NCBI GenBank assembly: GCA_023078685.1
Contig: JALGAS010000013.1
Location: 315,001-379,000 of the forward strand
Source of the DNA: Neopestalotiopsis rosae
Lineage: Eukaryota; Ascomycota; Sordariomycetes; Amphisphaeriales; Sporocadaceae
Direction of reading: 5' to 3'
Length of the DNA: 64,000 bases
Shown piece by piece: positions 45,144-57,198 of the stretch. The position numbers and the translations under genes were made by a program. Below the pieces are notes generated by a model. It saw only the letters and a list, made by a program, of their open reading frames with translations. It made no database searches and was not told where the DNA came from. Each line of letters starts with the position of its first letter. Within the stretch, counting starts at the first letter, position 1.

Positions 45144-48100
45144 CTATCCAAAAGGATGTTCAAAAGGCTCGACACGATTGCCTACTGAAAACCATTCACT
45201 GTATCCAGCCCGCCACGCCTTCACTGTTCTTGCGCTCCTTATTTCTTCTGAAAAGTCCAATTGCGAAGATAGACAAAGGTCTGCTGCGTGAAGTTGATCC
45301 AAAATAGTGCCCTGATCTTTGAAGACTTGGAACACTTTTGGCCCCGCTGCCAATGCCTCCCAGCTCAGCGGCATTGTATTACGCACGGCAAGCGTCCGGT
45401 ATGCACCTGCAAGATTGGCGAGCGTTTGTTGAAATCCATATGCTTGCAGCGTCTTTTCCATAAGAGCATCAGGGTACCACCCTTCGAAACAGTATTGAAT
45501 CATGACAGACCAATCCTCCTGCCTCTCCAAGACAGTGTTGCGCTTTCTTAGTAATGTTTCTGCAATCCTTATAAAATTTGATCGCAAAATATGAATTTGG
45601 TCCATCATGACGATCTCTTGCGGAGATGAGTGGTTGCGAAAGGTAGTAAGGTGAGATGTCATCAAGCGGTAGCGTTGGAGAACCATCCTTGCCAGGTCAA
45701 ACCAATCAGTCCTGGATGTAAATGGACCTGAGAAATCTTCCAGAAGGGTGTTGAGATTAAATAGCACCGACGCTTGTAGATCTGTCGAGCTCTCAAGAAG
45801 ATGTGCTTCTGAAATAAGACCTTCATCGATGAGATATTGTAAGATACGCTGGGAAAAGGACAACAATAAGTTATTGGTTCCTTGAATCAGCCAATCGTTC
45901 TTATCCCCATGAAGCAGTGGACGACAGATCCTTTGAACACAAGTGGAGAATTTGGCGATCTCGCAGCAGTCTCCAAGACTGTCCCAGTCTGAAACCATAA
46001 GAGAGAAAATCGGGTAGCTATAGAGGATAGCCTCCCAACTCTCGGGTACCTCAAAAGCATGCATAGATTGAACGTAAGGTTCGAAGGCGCTTAGAAGTTC
46101 GTCCGCATCTCGCGCACCAATACAGGCATGAATACGATTGCTAAAACCCCACTTAGCCACAAGAAGTGAGCTCGAGATCTCGAAAGCTGAGCGCCAGTCT
46201 CTGAGATGGACCGCATGTCTGACCGCGGAGTCATAAGACTGGTTGTAAAATAACCTGTTCATTGATATCAAGCTGAAAATCTCGAGGAGATCATAAAAGC
46301 GACCATATACGGGCTTGCAGAGTAGCTCATTGCAATTATAGGCGCTCATCTCCAGCTGACCAGCTAGAATGAGTTCAACCAGTGATTGGCCGCCTCTTTC
46401 GCAGGCATGGTGAAGGATTACCCTTGGATTGACCGCGCAAAAGAAGTCTCTGAGGAATTCATCGAGATCAGAATCGCTATATTTGAGGACATCCAAGTCC
46501 GTCTCCGTGGCGAGTATCTGAAAAACCAGAAGCATCCATTCAGGCCTGGAAGAGGACAAACGAATTGCAGTTTGCAAGGGCCCGCATACATGGATAGTAT
46601 CGTTTGCACATCTTTTTAGAAGAAGCCTTACTGTCTGAAGGTCTTTGTGTGCAAGTGCCTCTTCCATCAAGGGACTCACGACGTTGGATAAGTCTTCGAA
46701 ACAGTCTCGGATAACGGCCCACCGGAACGTGGGATAATCGTACAGGTCAGAACTTCTCAGAAGTCCCAAGTATTTCTCGAGTGAATAGCCATGCGTTGTG
46801 ATCAACCAATTTGTCGGCTTATTACACCGGAATAGCGTCGTAATTTGAAGCAGCTTGTCGCACATGTGTGATGCTAGTTTGAGCTGTCTGCCGGTGACCA
46901 TGAGATGATTCAAGTACTGAATGATTGATAAAAGAGTTTTCAAGCCCAATTTATCGTGAAGACCTATTGAGAATGCCAGAAAATGTGAGTGTAATATGGC
47001 CCATTGAAGTTGTGGTGACATGTTCGGCGCTATGTCGGGTTGATAGAGTATCTGTGGTGGTCTGTCTGAAAGCTTTCTGAGAGCTGTGAGTGGCAATGGT
47101 CTGCTAAATGATACAGATTCAACCGATGACTGCACATTTTCCAACCAAGATGTGTATTGCGGATGATTCAGCAGCAGCCGTCTGAAAAGGCGAAGCGTCG
47201 TGAAGGAGGCGTGACTCATGCGGCTGGTATGGGACAAAAAGTTCTCAGATGAGTATTCCAAGAACATAAAATCCTCAAGTGCAGGCTCGGAAGCTTGAAT
47301 TTTGAAAAGTGTCCCCCCAATGTTCCGGTTCGATGGTTTTTGCCGTTTCATAACAGTGTCGGAAAGCTTTCTTCCAATGGTGCCCAATGGGCTCAAAGTT
47401 TGAGTCACTATTGTACCTGCTGCTCCACCGGCATTTACTTGCGGTATCACTCGTGTTGATACACGCTTGTCAAAGACTCCATAGTTGAGGTATGTGACAG
47501 TGATCTGGCCGAGGTGAGTATCGGCATCCTGTGCAGTAAAGTACCATTCTATGGAATCGGGGCCTGCGGCTTGCAAAAATTGGACGACACTCTGATGAAG
47601 TAATCGAACTGTCCCCTCATCCTCATCAATGATCACAAGACTACCACAGCATGCCAAAGCCGAGTAGATATCATTGATCACTTTTCGAGGGTCCCAAGAG
47701 ATATCACCGGGGGTTATGCTCAGAGCTTCCCGGAATTCCGCGACAGTCAGCGGTCGTTTTGCTCCAACTAGAATTTTGAGAATGTCCCTTTGATAGCATC
47801 GCCGCCCTTCTTGTTTCGATCTTTCGAGAATACGTCGAAACGTTCCGCTTAAGCTTTTTGGTAAGTGGTCTAAAGCTCGTCGAATTAAGTGGTCCGTTTT
47901 CTCTGCGCAAATGGTATCAATCTGGAGCGCAACCCAGAGGAACCTAAGGTTAGATCAGTATGTCAAATCATTACCAAAAGTATCAAGACACCTACATTCC
48001 ATCTGCCCCTTGCAGTAAGGCCTCTCGAATTGTAATCAGTAGACTGAGATCTCCCACTGAGAGTTTTCCAGACTGCATCAATCGCTGAAGCTCTGCTTCA

Positions 48101-49547
48101 ATGAACTCGGCGATATCTGGGTTGTGATCCGGTATTGACATGATGGCACCTTGGCCTGCGCTCCATATTTTTGCCTGTAGGCCATCCGCCTGGTCTCTAT
48201 ATGAGACACATGACATTATACTGCATTCTGCGCTAAGCTTGAGCAAGCCAGTTTGGATCAAGTTGAACTCTTCTTCCGGGCACTCGTCCGTACCATCAAG
48301 GAGCAAGCGGACCCCTTTGATTTGTTTGATCATTGTTGGAATGATCTCAAGCACTCGATCGAGATTCATTAATGAAGGGACGGAGTTCATGAAGATTTCG
48401 TCCAATACATCAGTTCCGATATGCCTTTGAGACATTTGTGCCGCGAAAGACCCAAACACTGTCCTTGCGCTGAGACTTTCCGGAATGTCATGTCTGCAAA
48501 AGAAGTAAATGACCACGTCTTCAGGACAAGACATAGTCAAGTCGTCTACCATGTTTGCCATAACAACGCTTTTACCGCAGCCCATCTTGCCAGACAGGAG
48601 TAGACTATGTGGACCCTCCCTCTGTTTCCACTGCTTGTAACTAGGAGTGTCAACAAAAGACGACGATGAACCACGCTTTCGCGCTTGCTTCCATGGTGTT
48701 TCATAGTCGAAGGTAGAGAAAGCTGTGAGCCATTGAAGCCGTTTATCCATATTTTGCTGATGAGAACTTGATTTCATCGAGCGGCTAAGCCATCTTCGGA
48801 AGTTGTTGTTTTCTATGGCCTCGTGCTCAGTAGTCTGAGCGAGCAGGAAATTGGCCTCATCTTTTATGAGTTGAGACCAGCGACTAAGCTCTTCTTCAGC
48901 GTTGCGAATTTTTGACTCGTTCAAGGCTGAGATGACTTGGGAAATGGCCGATTTGTGGCTGAATTCGTGAAAGTGATGACATATTTGCACGACTATGATC
49001 ATGTACTCAGCTAGGTAATCTCGAATCAGTCGAGACCTAGCATACAAAAGAGCGAGCCCTTGGTAGCGCGGCGCTGACCGTCCAGCTGTCATGAAAAGCA
49101 AAGAAAGCCTCTCCATGGTGGATGCAGACAAAGTTGCGGCCTACGTTTGTGAGTCTGTCAGTTATGCTTTTTGAGCCATGGTACCTGTGAGTACATTCTT
49201 ACCAGTATCGTGATACGCACAATGGACCAAACGCCACATGCTACCAGATTTTGGGAGCCTCCTACAAGAACATCGCCCAGGGCGACGAATTGCTGTATAG
49301 CCTGTAACATGTAGGTGAGCCTAGGCCCGAAACACCTTCCTGATCCAAGAGACCTCTTGGCTTGAGCGTCTGCCTCTGCTGTCAAGCGCATGGCATCGTC
49401 TACAGTCGGCGATTTTTCTTGCCACTGAGATTTATTTGACCTCAACCTCGCCTTTTCTCCTGGAGAGAGCGACGCCTCAAATAGTGACAAAGCCTGGGCG
49501 AGGCGAATGTCGGGCTTCAGAGGCCCCGCACTCGATAGCGCCCTCAT
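45144..49547 (-). CDS. STAND/NACHT-type P-loop NTPase (NLR-like)
   Basis: Three exons on the minus strand, 49203-49547, 47996-49140 and 45144-47943, 4290 nt, 1429 aa. The N-terminal 190 residues form a helical domain (GPRLTYMLQAIQQFVALGD, then ACGVWSIVRITIL joined to RSAPRYQGLALLYARS) that recurs at the front of many mould NACHT proteins. The NTPase follows: Walker A LLLSGKMGCGKSVV at about 298-310 and Walker B VRLLLDGTDECPEEE at about 390-402. Next come a winged-helix-like part (ILVGAKRPLTVAEFREAL) and the LLHQSVVQFL segment typical after NACHT. The last 800 or so residues show no ankyrin, WD40 or TPR repeats. Fungal STAND proteins mediate non-self recognition and regulated cell death; that role is inference here. 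Both introns restore conserved motifs (GADGM-FLWVALQIDTIC). The first exon could start further upstream. Confidence 0.85.
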
Positions 49548-50872
49548 TGAAACATGAAGCGCATGATGTCCTTAATATGGAAGAGAGATTAGTTAGTCTG
49601 CAAACGTTGGTGCCAGGAAATGCGAACGTTACAGTTGTGAGTCCGGAGTTACTTGAACTTGCGAGATCAAGTCTCAGCTGGACCAAACCCCATCCCGAAT
49701 AATTGCCCCGCCTCCAGCAGCTATTCCTTACCGGGTGCCTCGCTAGCTGCAGGTACGCTCTGATGGAGGTCGACATGAACTAAAGCCAAGATTAACCGGG
49801 GGCGGCATATCCAATAAGAACGCCGTGTCTTGACTTTGGCGGTGCTGCTTTGAGGGAACCAAAGCAATCACTCTTTACGGAGTTTCGGCTGCTTTCTCAG
49901 TGATGCGCTGGAGACTCTTGCTTGCGACTTCACAGAAGCCACCCCCAAAGCAGAAGTGTGAGCATTGTCACGCATCATAATCGAGCTTGGCACTCGTGTC
50001 AACAGCATAAAATATCGTGTGTCTAGAAGATATGGAAGATTGACCTCGTAAAGGCCACGAGTCCAGAACCGGCTATCAAGACGTCTGATTGCTCTATACA
50101 CTCCGGATTACAGACTTATGGATATCAGTTACTGCTATCAAATTCAGCTAATCCGTCATTTCTTATTCACGATGCCTTATGGCGAATTCAATCGGGATCC
50201 GCCAAAGTAGATATTTTATCATTATATAAATAATTAAATAATGAGTGAAACTAGTTTAGTGTCAACTATAATCAACAAACATATACCAAGAAAGTATTTA
50301 AGTAGGTACACTACTATGTACGGAGCATTTTGGAACCCCACGCGCACTGCTTGCATGTGTTGATTGAGTGGGTACCTACCTACCTATGTAACCTACATAC
50401 ATACCTACGACTAGTTCTGGGCCGCAGTCGATTATCAGCGCCGCGGACTATGTAGTAGAAGTGAGCCAGTGCTTGTAGGGCAACATACCACGATAGATTT
50501 GCGTAGATCAACACAAGGATTAGTGGAATTGATCTCATGGACCTGCCAAACCTTCATAGCTTTCAAGTCATCTATAGACAAGTTCTCAGTCCTCGATGAT
50601 GCGGGTTTCCAGACGCCATCGTGGGGAAATGGAATCGGTAGCGTTGCTAGGTAATAGATATTTTAACGATTAAACCCTCCATCGTAGCCCCATAACGGCC
50701 GCCTCCGATGATACGGAAATCCTAATCACTAACGCTAAAGCCGAAAAGCGGCGGAGATGGTCATACTGCAAAAGCGAAAGTCCTTTTCACGCAGAGCGTA
50801 ATGAATCAATTTCTCACTTGTCGCCTTTGCAGCTCAGACCAAGGGTGAAATCCATCGCATAACGCTGTCGCC
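49548..50872. other. Intergenic between STAND gene and amidohydrolase
   Basis: 1.3 kb between divergent genes. An AT-rich stretch lies at 50210-50290, and a TACCTA-rich patch at 50371-50412. A minus-strand ATG at 49776 opens MSTSIRAYLQLARHP and is followed by a GTAAGG donor, a possible upstream exon of the STAND gene that I could not join convincingly. Confidence 0.45.
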
Positions 50873-52349
50873 ATGGGACGCATAATCATCAAGAATGCGA
50901 CCGTGCTAACTCTAGACTCGCAAGATTCGTTCTTCTACCCTGGCTATGTGGAGATCAGAGATGACCGAATCTGCAAAGTTGGTCAGTGGTCAGATGACAT
51001 TGACTTGAACGAACATGATGGCGATACCTTGGTCATTGAAGGCCGAGACAAATTAGTGATGCCTGGTATGGTGGACTTGCATTTCCATACAAGTATCGCC
51101 AAGGTTGGTGGCCCACAGGCGACTAAACACACCGCAAACCTAAATGCTAATACTAACTCCTTAGGGCTTCAATGATGATTTGCCGCTCTGGGAGTACTTG
51201 GATGAAGTCTGGTATCCAGCTGTGCGCGCTGTCACCCCAGAGACGGCCAAGGTAGCAGCGCTGTACTCGTACATTCAAGCCGTCAAGTCGGGCACAACAG
51301 CGGTCAATGACATGTACAGGCATTTGCCGTCCTTGGCCGCCGCAGCCGAACAGATCGGTCTTCGCGCGGTACTGTCAAATGATGTTGCATTGCCTGAGCA
51401 CAGGCTGGACACCGTCGAGGACAACATTGCCGCGTTTCACCGAGTGAATGGCGCCGCCGACGGAAGAGTCAAGGTCTGGATGGGTATTGAGTGGCTCCCA
51501 CTAGCGGATATGGATCTTCTGAAGCAGGTGGCTCAAGCGAAACGCGAACTCAAGACAGGGCTTCACCTGCACCTTTGCGAATCGCGATCGGAGATTGCAG
51601 ATTGCGCGAAGAAGTTTGGCGGAAAACGGCCAGTGGAGGCGGCGTACGAGGCAGGTCGTGAGTGTCACCATCCATCATTCTGAGAAGCAGCTACTGATAT
51701 GACTTCACCAGTGCTCGGGCCTAACACAGTTGCTGCTCATTGCGTGCACCTTTCCGACGAAGAGATTGGGCTTCTCGCTCGGACTGGGACGCACGTAAGC
51801 ATCAACTCGGGTAGTAACGCCAAGCTTGGCAACGGCATCTCCCGACTTCAGGATCTGGCAGCTGCTGGCGTCAACTGCGGCATGGGAGTCGATGCATGCG
51901 AATGCCACAACAGCTTCGACATGTTTGAAGAAATGAAGATCACGAGTTACGTCCAGCGTGGCCTCCATGAGGACCCGGCCTTAGGGCGCCCTTCCCAAAT
52001 GCTGCGCATGGCAACGCGCAATGGTGCTGTTGCGCTTGGCGTAGACGCTGGCACCATCGAGGCAGGACGCAAGGCTGACTTGGTTATTATGGATCTGAAG
52101 AAAGACATGATGTTTACGCCGCTTCTGAAAGCGCCCCTTGATGCGCGCAGAAAACAACTGGAGAGTCACCTCGTGTTTGGTTGTAATGGTACCGCAGTCG
52201 AGACTGTCATAGTGGATGGACAGATCATTGTGCGGGACAGGAAGGTGCTGGGCGTTGATGAGGATCAAATACGGGAGCAGATGGACGGCATATTCGAAGA
52301 TATCGTGGCTGACATGGAAAGAAAAAAGATGGTGCGACCAAAGCAGTAA
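50873..52349 (+). CDS. Metal-dependent amidohydrolase, AtzA/TrzN/SsnA-like
   Basis: Three exons, 50873-51103, 51165-51657 and 51712-52349, 1362 nt, 453 aa, usual length for cytosine-deaminase-like amidohydrolases. Metal ligands are visible: LHFH (H70, H72) after strand 1 (PGMVDLHFH), then LHLHLCES, AAHCVHLSDEE and the late GVDACECHNSFDMFEEM, whose Asp is the catalytic residue. The flanking N- and C-terminal pieces form the small beta-sandwich (IEAGRKADLVIMDL, then VIVDGQIIVRDRKV). The family hydrolyses C-N or C-Cl bonds of purine-, triazine- or nucleoside-like rings (deaminases). The substrate here cannot be told. Exon 2 end: the donor GTGAGT at 51658 gives AGLLGPNTVAAHC; the weaker donor at 51655 would give AVLGPN. 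No signal peptide, so probably cytosolic. Confidence 0.9.
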
Positions 52350-52647
52350 GGCACGTCCGTTCGTCAATGGTCTATAAGTGCCTCAACTGTTGTCAATGCA
52401 TAAGATATCATATTCCTGACCAGAGCTTATGTAATGGTCATCGTCTCAAATACTTGAATCCACTCTGACGAAGCTGTCAAGGGTTCCACTTATGAAGCGA
52501 TGTGAAATTTGATCACGAGGTAAAACCGAAACTGATTCAGATGAGATGCATTCAAAAAGCCTCCTGTATAAGTCTACTCTCTAGTCCTTGTGTCGCCCAT
52601 CGTTCGAAGTTCCACCTCAGCTCGCAACATATTCTTTACCGGCTCCG

Positions 52648-53032
52648 TTAGTGGTGGTCACCGTTCCGATCCTGTGCCGAGAAATTACCAACAGCGGTCC
52701 ATTGGCTTTCTGCACTTGACTCGTGAGCCCATCGCCCCATCTGATATCCCAAAGAATTGGCATCAGTCTTGTCCGGCGGCATTGCAGAGGTCTGCTGTTC
52801 ATTCGTGGAATGATCGTCTGTCGACTGTCTCGGGATCAATTGTTGGTTGCCAGTCGTCGAAATCTGTGTATAAGTCAGTGTTTGTGCCCGAATCGGGAAG
52901 TTGCAGTAGAGATCAATGTACTTCCGATTGGGACTTGGGATCATTAGCCCAGGAGCCGACTTGCATAAGGATGATGTCTGTAATAGCTTGGGCGTGTTTT
53001 ACTTGCGGCTTATTTTCAGAGACTTTTGCCAT
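52648..53032 (-). CDS. Small hypothetical protein, two exons
   Basis: Minus strand, exons 52922-53032 and 52648-52863 joined over a 58-nt intron (GTACAT...ACACAG), 327 nt, 108 aa. Without splicing the frame stops four codons past the junction; with it the phase is 0 and the second exon stays open for 71 codons. The product starts MAKVSENKPQVKHAQAITDI and continues with ILMQVGSWANDPKSQ; the rest is hydrophilic and rich in Gln, Ser, Thr and Asp, with no signal peptide or membrane segment. No known family recognised. It converges with the amidohydrolase gene. The case rests on splice signals and phase only, so it may not be a gene. Confidence 0.4.
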
Positions 53033-54286
53033 GGTGAAGGGCCAGATACAATTGATGCACCAAATCTTCCAGAACGCGAAACAAAGTAAAAGCCAATGGA
53101 ACACGTCAAACGGCTGTAGGTAAGAGGAGAAAATCGATTCAAGACGAGCGCAACGTCAATGATCATCCACTATTGTAGAACCTGCTCATATCGAATGAAG
53201 AAAGACTTTTGAAGTCAACGAATATGGCCCTATAAATATGCCTCAGTGTATTTAGAAAATATTGTAGCAGTTAAGTTAAGAATCTAGTCGTTGCAAAGAT
53301 AGTCATGTGTTACCATACTTTTTTTGTCCTTCAGAAACGAGTATACAATTTCCTACTTCGTAACTTGTCAAACCAATATCTACAAGGCTTGCGACACAAG
53401 GATGATGCGAAGCAATCTACCTAGTCTCTCAGTTATCTTGTAGGCAACAGTCTGAGTGCAGAGTATGGTCTCCCTGAACCCCACCGATCAGGAGCGATTT
53501 TTCGCAACTGGAAAGTCAATCCAGCAGTCTGTGCTCTACAATCGCCGTATTCGTGCAAGTATATGGCTTTCCAAGAGCCCGTTCCAACCTTGTAACAATG
53601 ATCATTCTACATGGCGCTGAATTCCCCACACTTACAAGGTCCATTTCCAGCTTAGTCGTCGCATCTAGCAGCTAGCTGAACCTGTCTGCCACGTCAAATC
53701 ACCAATGACGCAAAGCCAACTGGGATAAGCGAATGCTGAAGAAGCTTACAGCTCGGTGTGCTGGTAAAATGAAATATGCCCCCTGTCAGAGGGGTCGCCG
53801 AAGAGTCCAGCGCGTCACTAGTCCTGAAATAGTCATTGTAAGGGACCTCGCACTGCCTGCCGAGTCGCCTGGAATGCCCTATTTCCATTGCTACCTATAT
53901 CGTACTTACCGACGTCGCATCGCACGTTTCCACAGAGCGTCTGCCATGGCCACTCCATATCTTCAGTCCAAAGCCTTGTCCAGCCAGTTGATTGAATATC
54001 TGTCCTTCAACACCGAGTCCTTTCTTTCTTCCTTCTTCATCTTCTTCCTTCTTCTCACACTCCTTATGTACGTACATCATCTATTCATTCACTCAATTGC
54101 GATCTAACAACCAAAGAGCACTATCTGCGATCTCCACATTGGTAAACCTGCCAATTGCCCTGCTCCATAGTACTGCTAGGTACAAACTAGCTAACATACG
54201 TAAAGAAAGCACTGTATCGTCCCCAAACCAAGTGTGCAGTGTGCATTCTATGCATCCTGCACCGGATGGGTCGCTCTCAGCCCAGT
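53033..54286. other. Intergenic, Clr5 gene promoter
   Basis: 1.25 kb with no supportable gene. A frame at 53733-54107 (+) ends in a hydrophobic run caused by a pyrimidine-rich tract (tttctttcttccttcttcatcttcttcc, about 54020-54050). That tract may be a pyrimidine-rich promoter or leader of the Clr5 gene. Confidence 0.45.
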
Positions 54287-56493
54287 ATGGCTACACATAT
54301 TCAACTCAAATGGAACAATGGCGAAAAACAGCGACGAGCAGCTCAAATTCCGGGCAAAACGTGGGCAACCCATAAGCCCACCATTTGGGAGTTGTACAAA
54401 ACGAAGACTCTGGCTGAGTTGATGGACATCATGAAGCTAGAGCATGGCTTTGAGGCAACGTGAGTAAAATTATGCAAATGTAGGAAGCTCAGGGCTAATG
54501 AAAATATAGAGAGCGGCAATATACACATAGACTCGCTAAATGGGGCAAAGAAGAAGTCGTCACATCGGAGTCAGCCACTGGTTCCATTAAAAAGCAGCCC
54601 GATGAAATCTTGCCCTCTGGTTCGGAACTATGCTCGGACAATTTGAAGCGACCCATGAGCAGACAAAGTATTGACAGACGGATCAGCCAAAGCTCGACAG
54701 ATCCACGACCACCGAGCAAAAGGCCGAGGGTGACAACAGTCGAAGAAACCAACAATATTGACTGGCCTGAGACATCAGAGGAGTCTATTTCAGATTTTAG
54801 TCGATCTGGAGCCTCTGAAGATGCGCAAAGCATAATCTCAAGCATATCATTCACTGAACTCACGACTGCACAGGGTACCTCCCCAGATACATCTGACAGT
54901 CACATCAACTTTTCACGACCCTATAGCTCCAAGGAATGTCTGTTGAGCAGTGAGACAATAGGTCAGACGGTAACCTCAGATGCTCAATGCCAATCATCAG
55001 AAACAACTGTCCCTTTCGCATCGCTCAGCTTGCAATCTGAGAGCAAAACGCCAACATTTGCCGAAGGACAATCACCATCTGAGCAACCACAAGCGCCAGA
55101 AGGACCAATACCTCCGCAACAAGTCGCGAGCCCGGTCATCGGAAACTTTTCCCGAGCTATTAACCTTGCATTTTGTTTGGAGATATCCAGAAAGCTCCAG
55201 AGCTTCTCTAGCCTGCCCCCTGGCTTCGTGCTATCCGGACAAAGTCGGGGACGACTCACGATCCTTGCCGACCGCTTATTTGCAATTGACCATTTCCAGG
55301 CCGCTGGTAATATATATTCGGTGCTTCTCCTGACGGAAGAAGCAGAGCTAGGGCACAGGTTCTGGCCAAAAACCGGAACAGTGCTCACCCCAATGTTAAT
55401 AGCGGCTGCAAGATCCGCAATAACCTTCCAACAGCGTGCACTGGTACAAAATGTGCTGCTCAAGCGACTAGAATGGTGGCGAGATCAAGAACAAGACGTT
55501 GGGTTCGCTTTACGGGATATGGGAATTGGCTCAGTGGCGGAGACTTTTCTAGCACATGTCTTCGCGGCAGAGTGTTTTGCGCGGCAAGAACGATACTCGA
55601 CGATCTCATATCATTTGGATCAGGCTCAGTCTTACCTGGATAAGGTCTGCAAATTGGGGGATCATGCGTTGAAGCCAAGCATGAGTATCCTTTTCTACGT
55701 TTACTACAAGCGCGTTTGTCGAGAGAAACTTTCCTTGAGGGTTCCCGCAACCTCATCTCGACGAAGACTTGTTGCAGCCCACGTCACATCTCAAATTAGC
55801 CAGAATGATCTCCTGGAGTTCTGTATACTGATCAGAGATCAGGAAAAAGACGAAGCACCGACGCGACGGCGTGAAACACTTCTCGTGGATCGCTTTTCGT
55901 CATGTGTGAGGGATTGTGTGACATGGTGTGGGCTCACAGTGACCGATCACAACCTGGAGATGTACCGCTCATCATGGTCTATCGATGTATTTGGCCTGGC
56001 CTGGGACGTCTGGCAACATCAGCCGTCCATTGAGTCATCCTGGTCAATGGACTCAGAGAATGAACTAGGCATATCGGCCTCAGAGCATTTGCGCATATGC
56101 ATTGATCTTTTGTGCTCCAAAGGTATAGAAGAGTTGTCAGACATATCGAATGGGGAACTACTGGGTCTTTATCTTGAAGCATTCTTTGAACGGGCCCAGC
56201 ACACCTTTGGACAAGAACGAAGTAACCCGGGTGAGGCGAGGAATTCCGCGCGGGCAAGTCTCGCATTGACGGTGGCTTCGTCGCTTGGTTCTTCCAATGC
56301 GTCTCTCAAAAATTTCAAGAGCGTGTTCCAATCGATAAAGCAACGTGTGGCCGAGTTTCCTTCAAGAGCGGCTCGGGGCTCACCATATACGGCACCGGCG
56401 TTTCGTTTCAGCCAAATGAGCGAAATAAGTCAATTGAGCGATATGTTTGAAGTGACAAGCATCCGCGAAGATGACGAGACGGAGTCTGTTTAA
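54287..56493 (+). CDS. Clr5-domain protein, function unknown
   Basis: Two exons, 54287-54459 and 54510-56493, 2157 nt, 718 aa. The N-terminus, about residues 22-75, is a Clr5 domain: KTWATHKPTIWELYKTKTLA, then MDIMKLEHGFEA-TERQYTHRLAKWGKEE. The intron (GTGAGT...ATATAG, 50 nt) cuts inside it, and splicing is needed to complete the conserved RQY-RL-KW end. Clr5 domains occur in many mould proteins and take their name from a fission-yeast silencing factor; the domain is thought to be a DNA-binding type helical fold, but the role of this protein is unknown. Residues 75-250 are disordered and Ser-rich with a basic PPSKRPRV stretch resembling a nuclear signal. The last 450 residues look helical, with repeats reminiscent of TPR-like packing, unassigned. 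ATG 54287 is chosen because the domain follows closely. Confidence 0.85.
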
Positions 56494-57198
56494 ATGTGGA
56501 AGAAAAAGGCAACACGACGAGACGAGAAATATGCCTCGAAACGACTACAAATGTCTCCTCGGTGCACAATTCATTTGTGCATGCTCTGCTAACGAATTGA
56601 TTCGTGACTGGAGCTCAGCACATAATCGGATGCAGATAAAACAGGCAATGTACAGTAAGAAATCAGCAGATTGTAGATTAAAGGAAAAAAACCAACAAGT
56701 CAATCTAATATCGGTGAATTGCGAAGCAAAGAATGACAAATAGGCACTTGAGCTTACGGCTGCACATTTCAGACTTCACCACTCGTAGATATAGTTGGCC
56801 ACCTACATACCTGTGCTTAGGTCCCTTCTGGGTTAGGCTATGTATACCCTGCCGATCCGCATAGTTTCTGAGACATCACCTACCAGCTACCTACTTGCCT
56901 AGGTATGTAGTTACAAGGGGTCTTTCACTTTAGCTTCCTTGGCTGTGACCGTAGGCTCTAGCAAGGCATTATGCCTTTGCATGCTCGACGAAGCAATTAC
57001 TGCTGTCTAGACCGCAAATGGCCATACGACTCATTTTACCGCCAGAACAGACATTGAATTTGCCACTCCAATTGATCCCCGCGTACCGGAGAGCGTGATG
57101 CTTCACACCAAGGCGACTCTTTCGTGATATCCCTCAATTTGTACCGTCTATCTGATATTTAGGATCTGGATACATTAATCCGTGAAAGACCGACTACA
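56494..57198. other. Intergenic, permease promoter
   Basis: A stretch of 705 bp between two plus-strand genes. A TACCTA/TAGGTA-rich patch spans about 56800-56912. No gene supported. Confidence 0.45.

Noticed and set aside
53733..54107. Plus-strand open frame with a hydrophobic C-terminus
   Set aside because: The hydrophobic run comes from a pyrimidine-rich tract upstream of the Clr5 gene, which looks like promoter or leader sequence.
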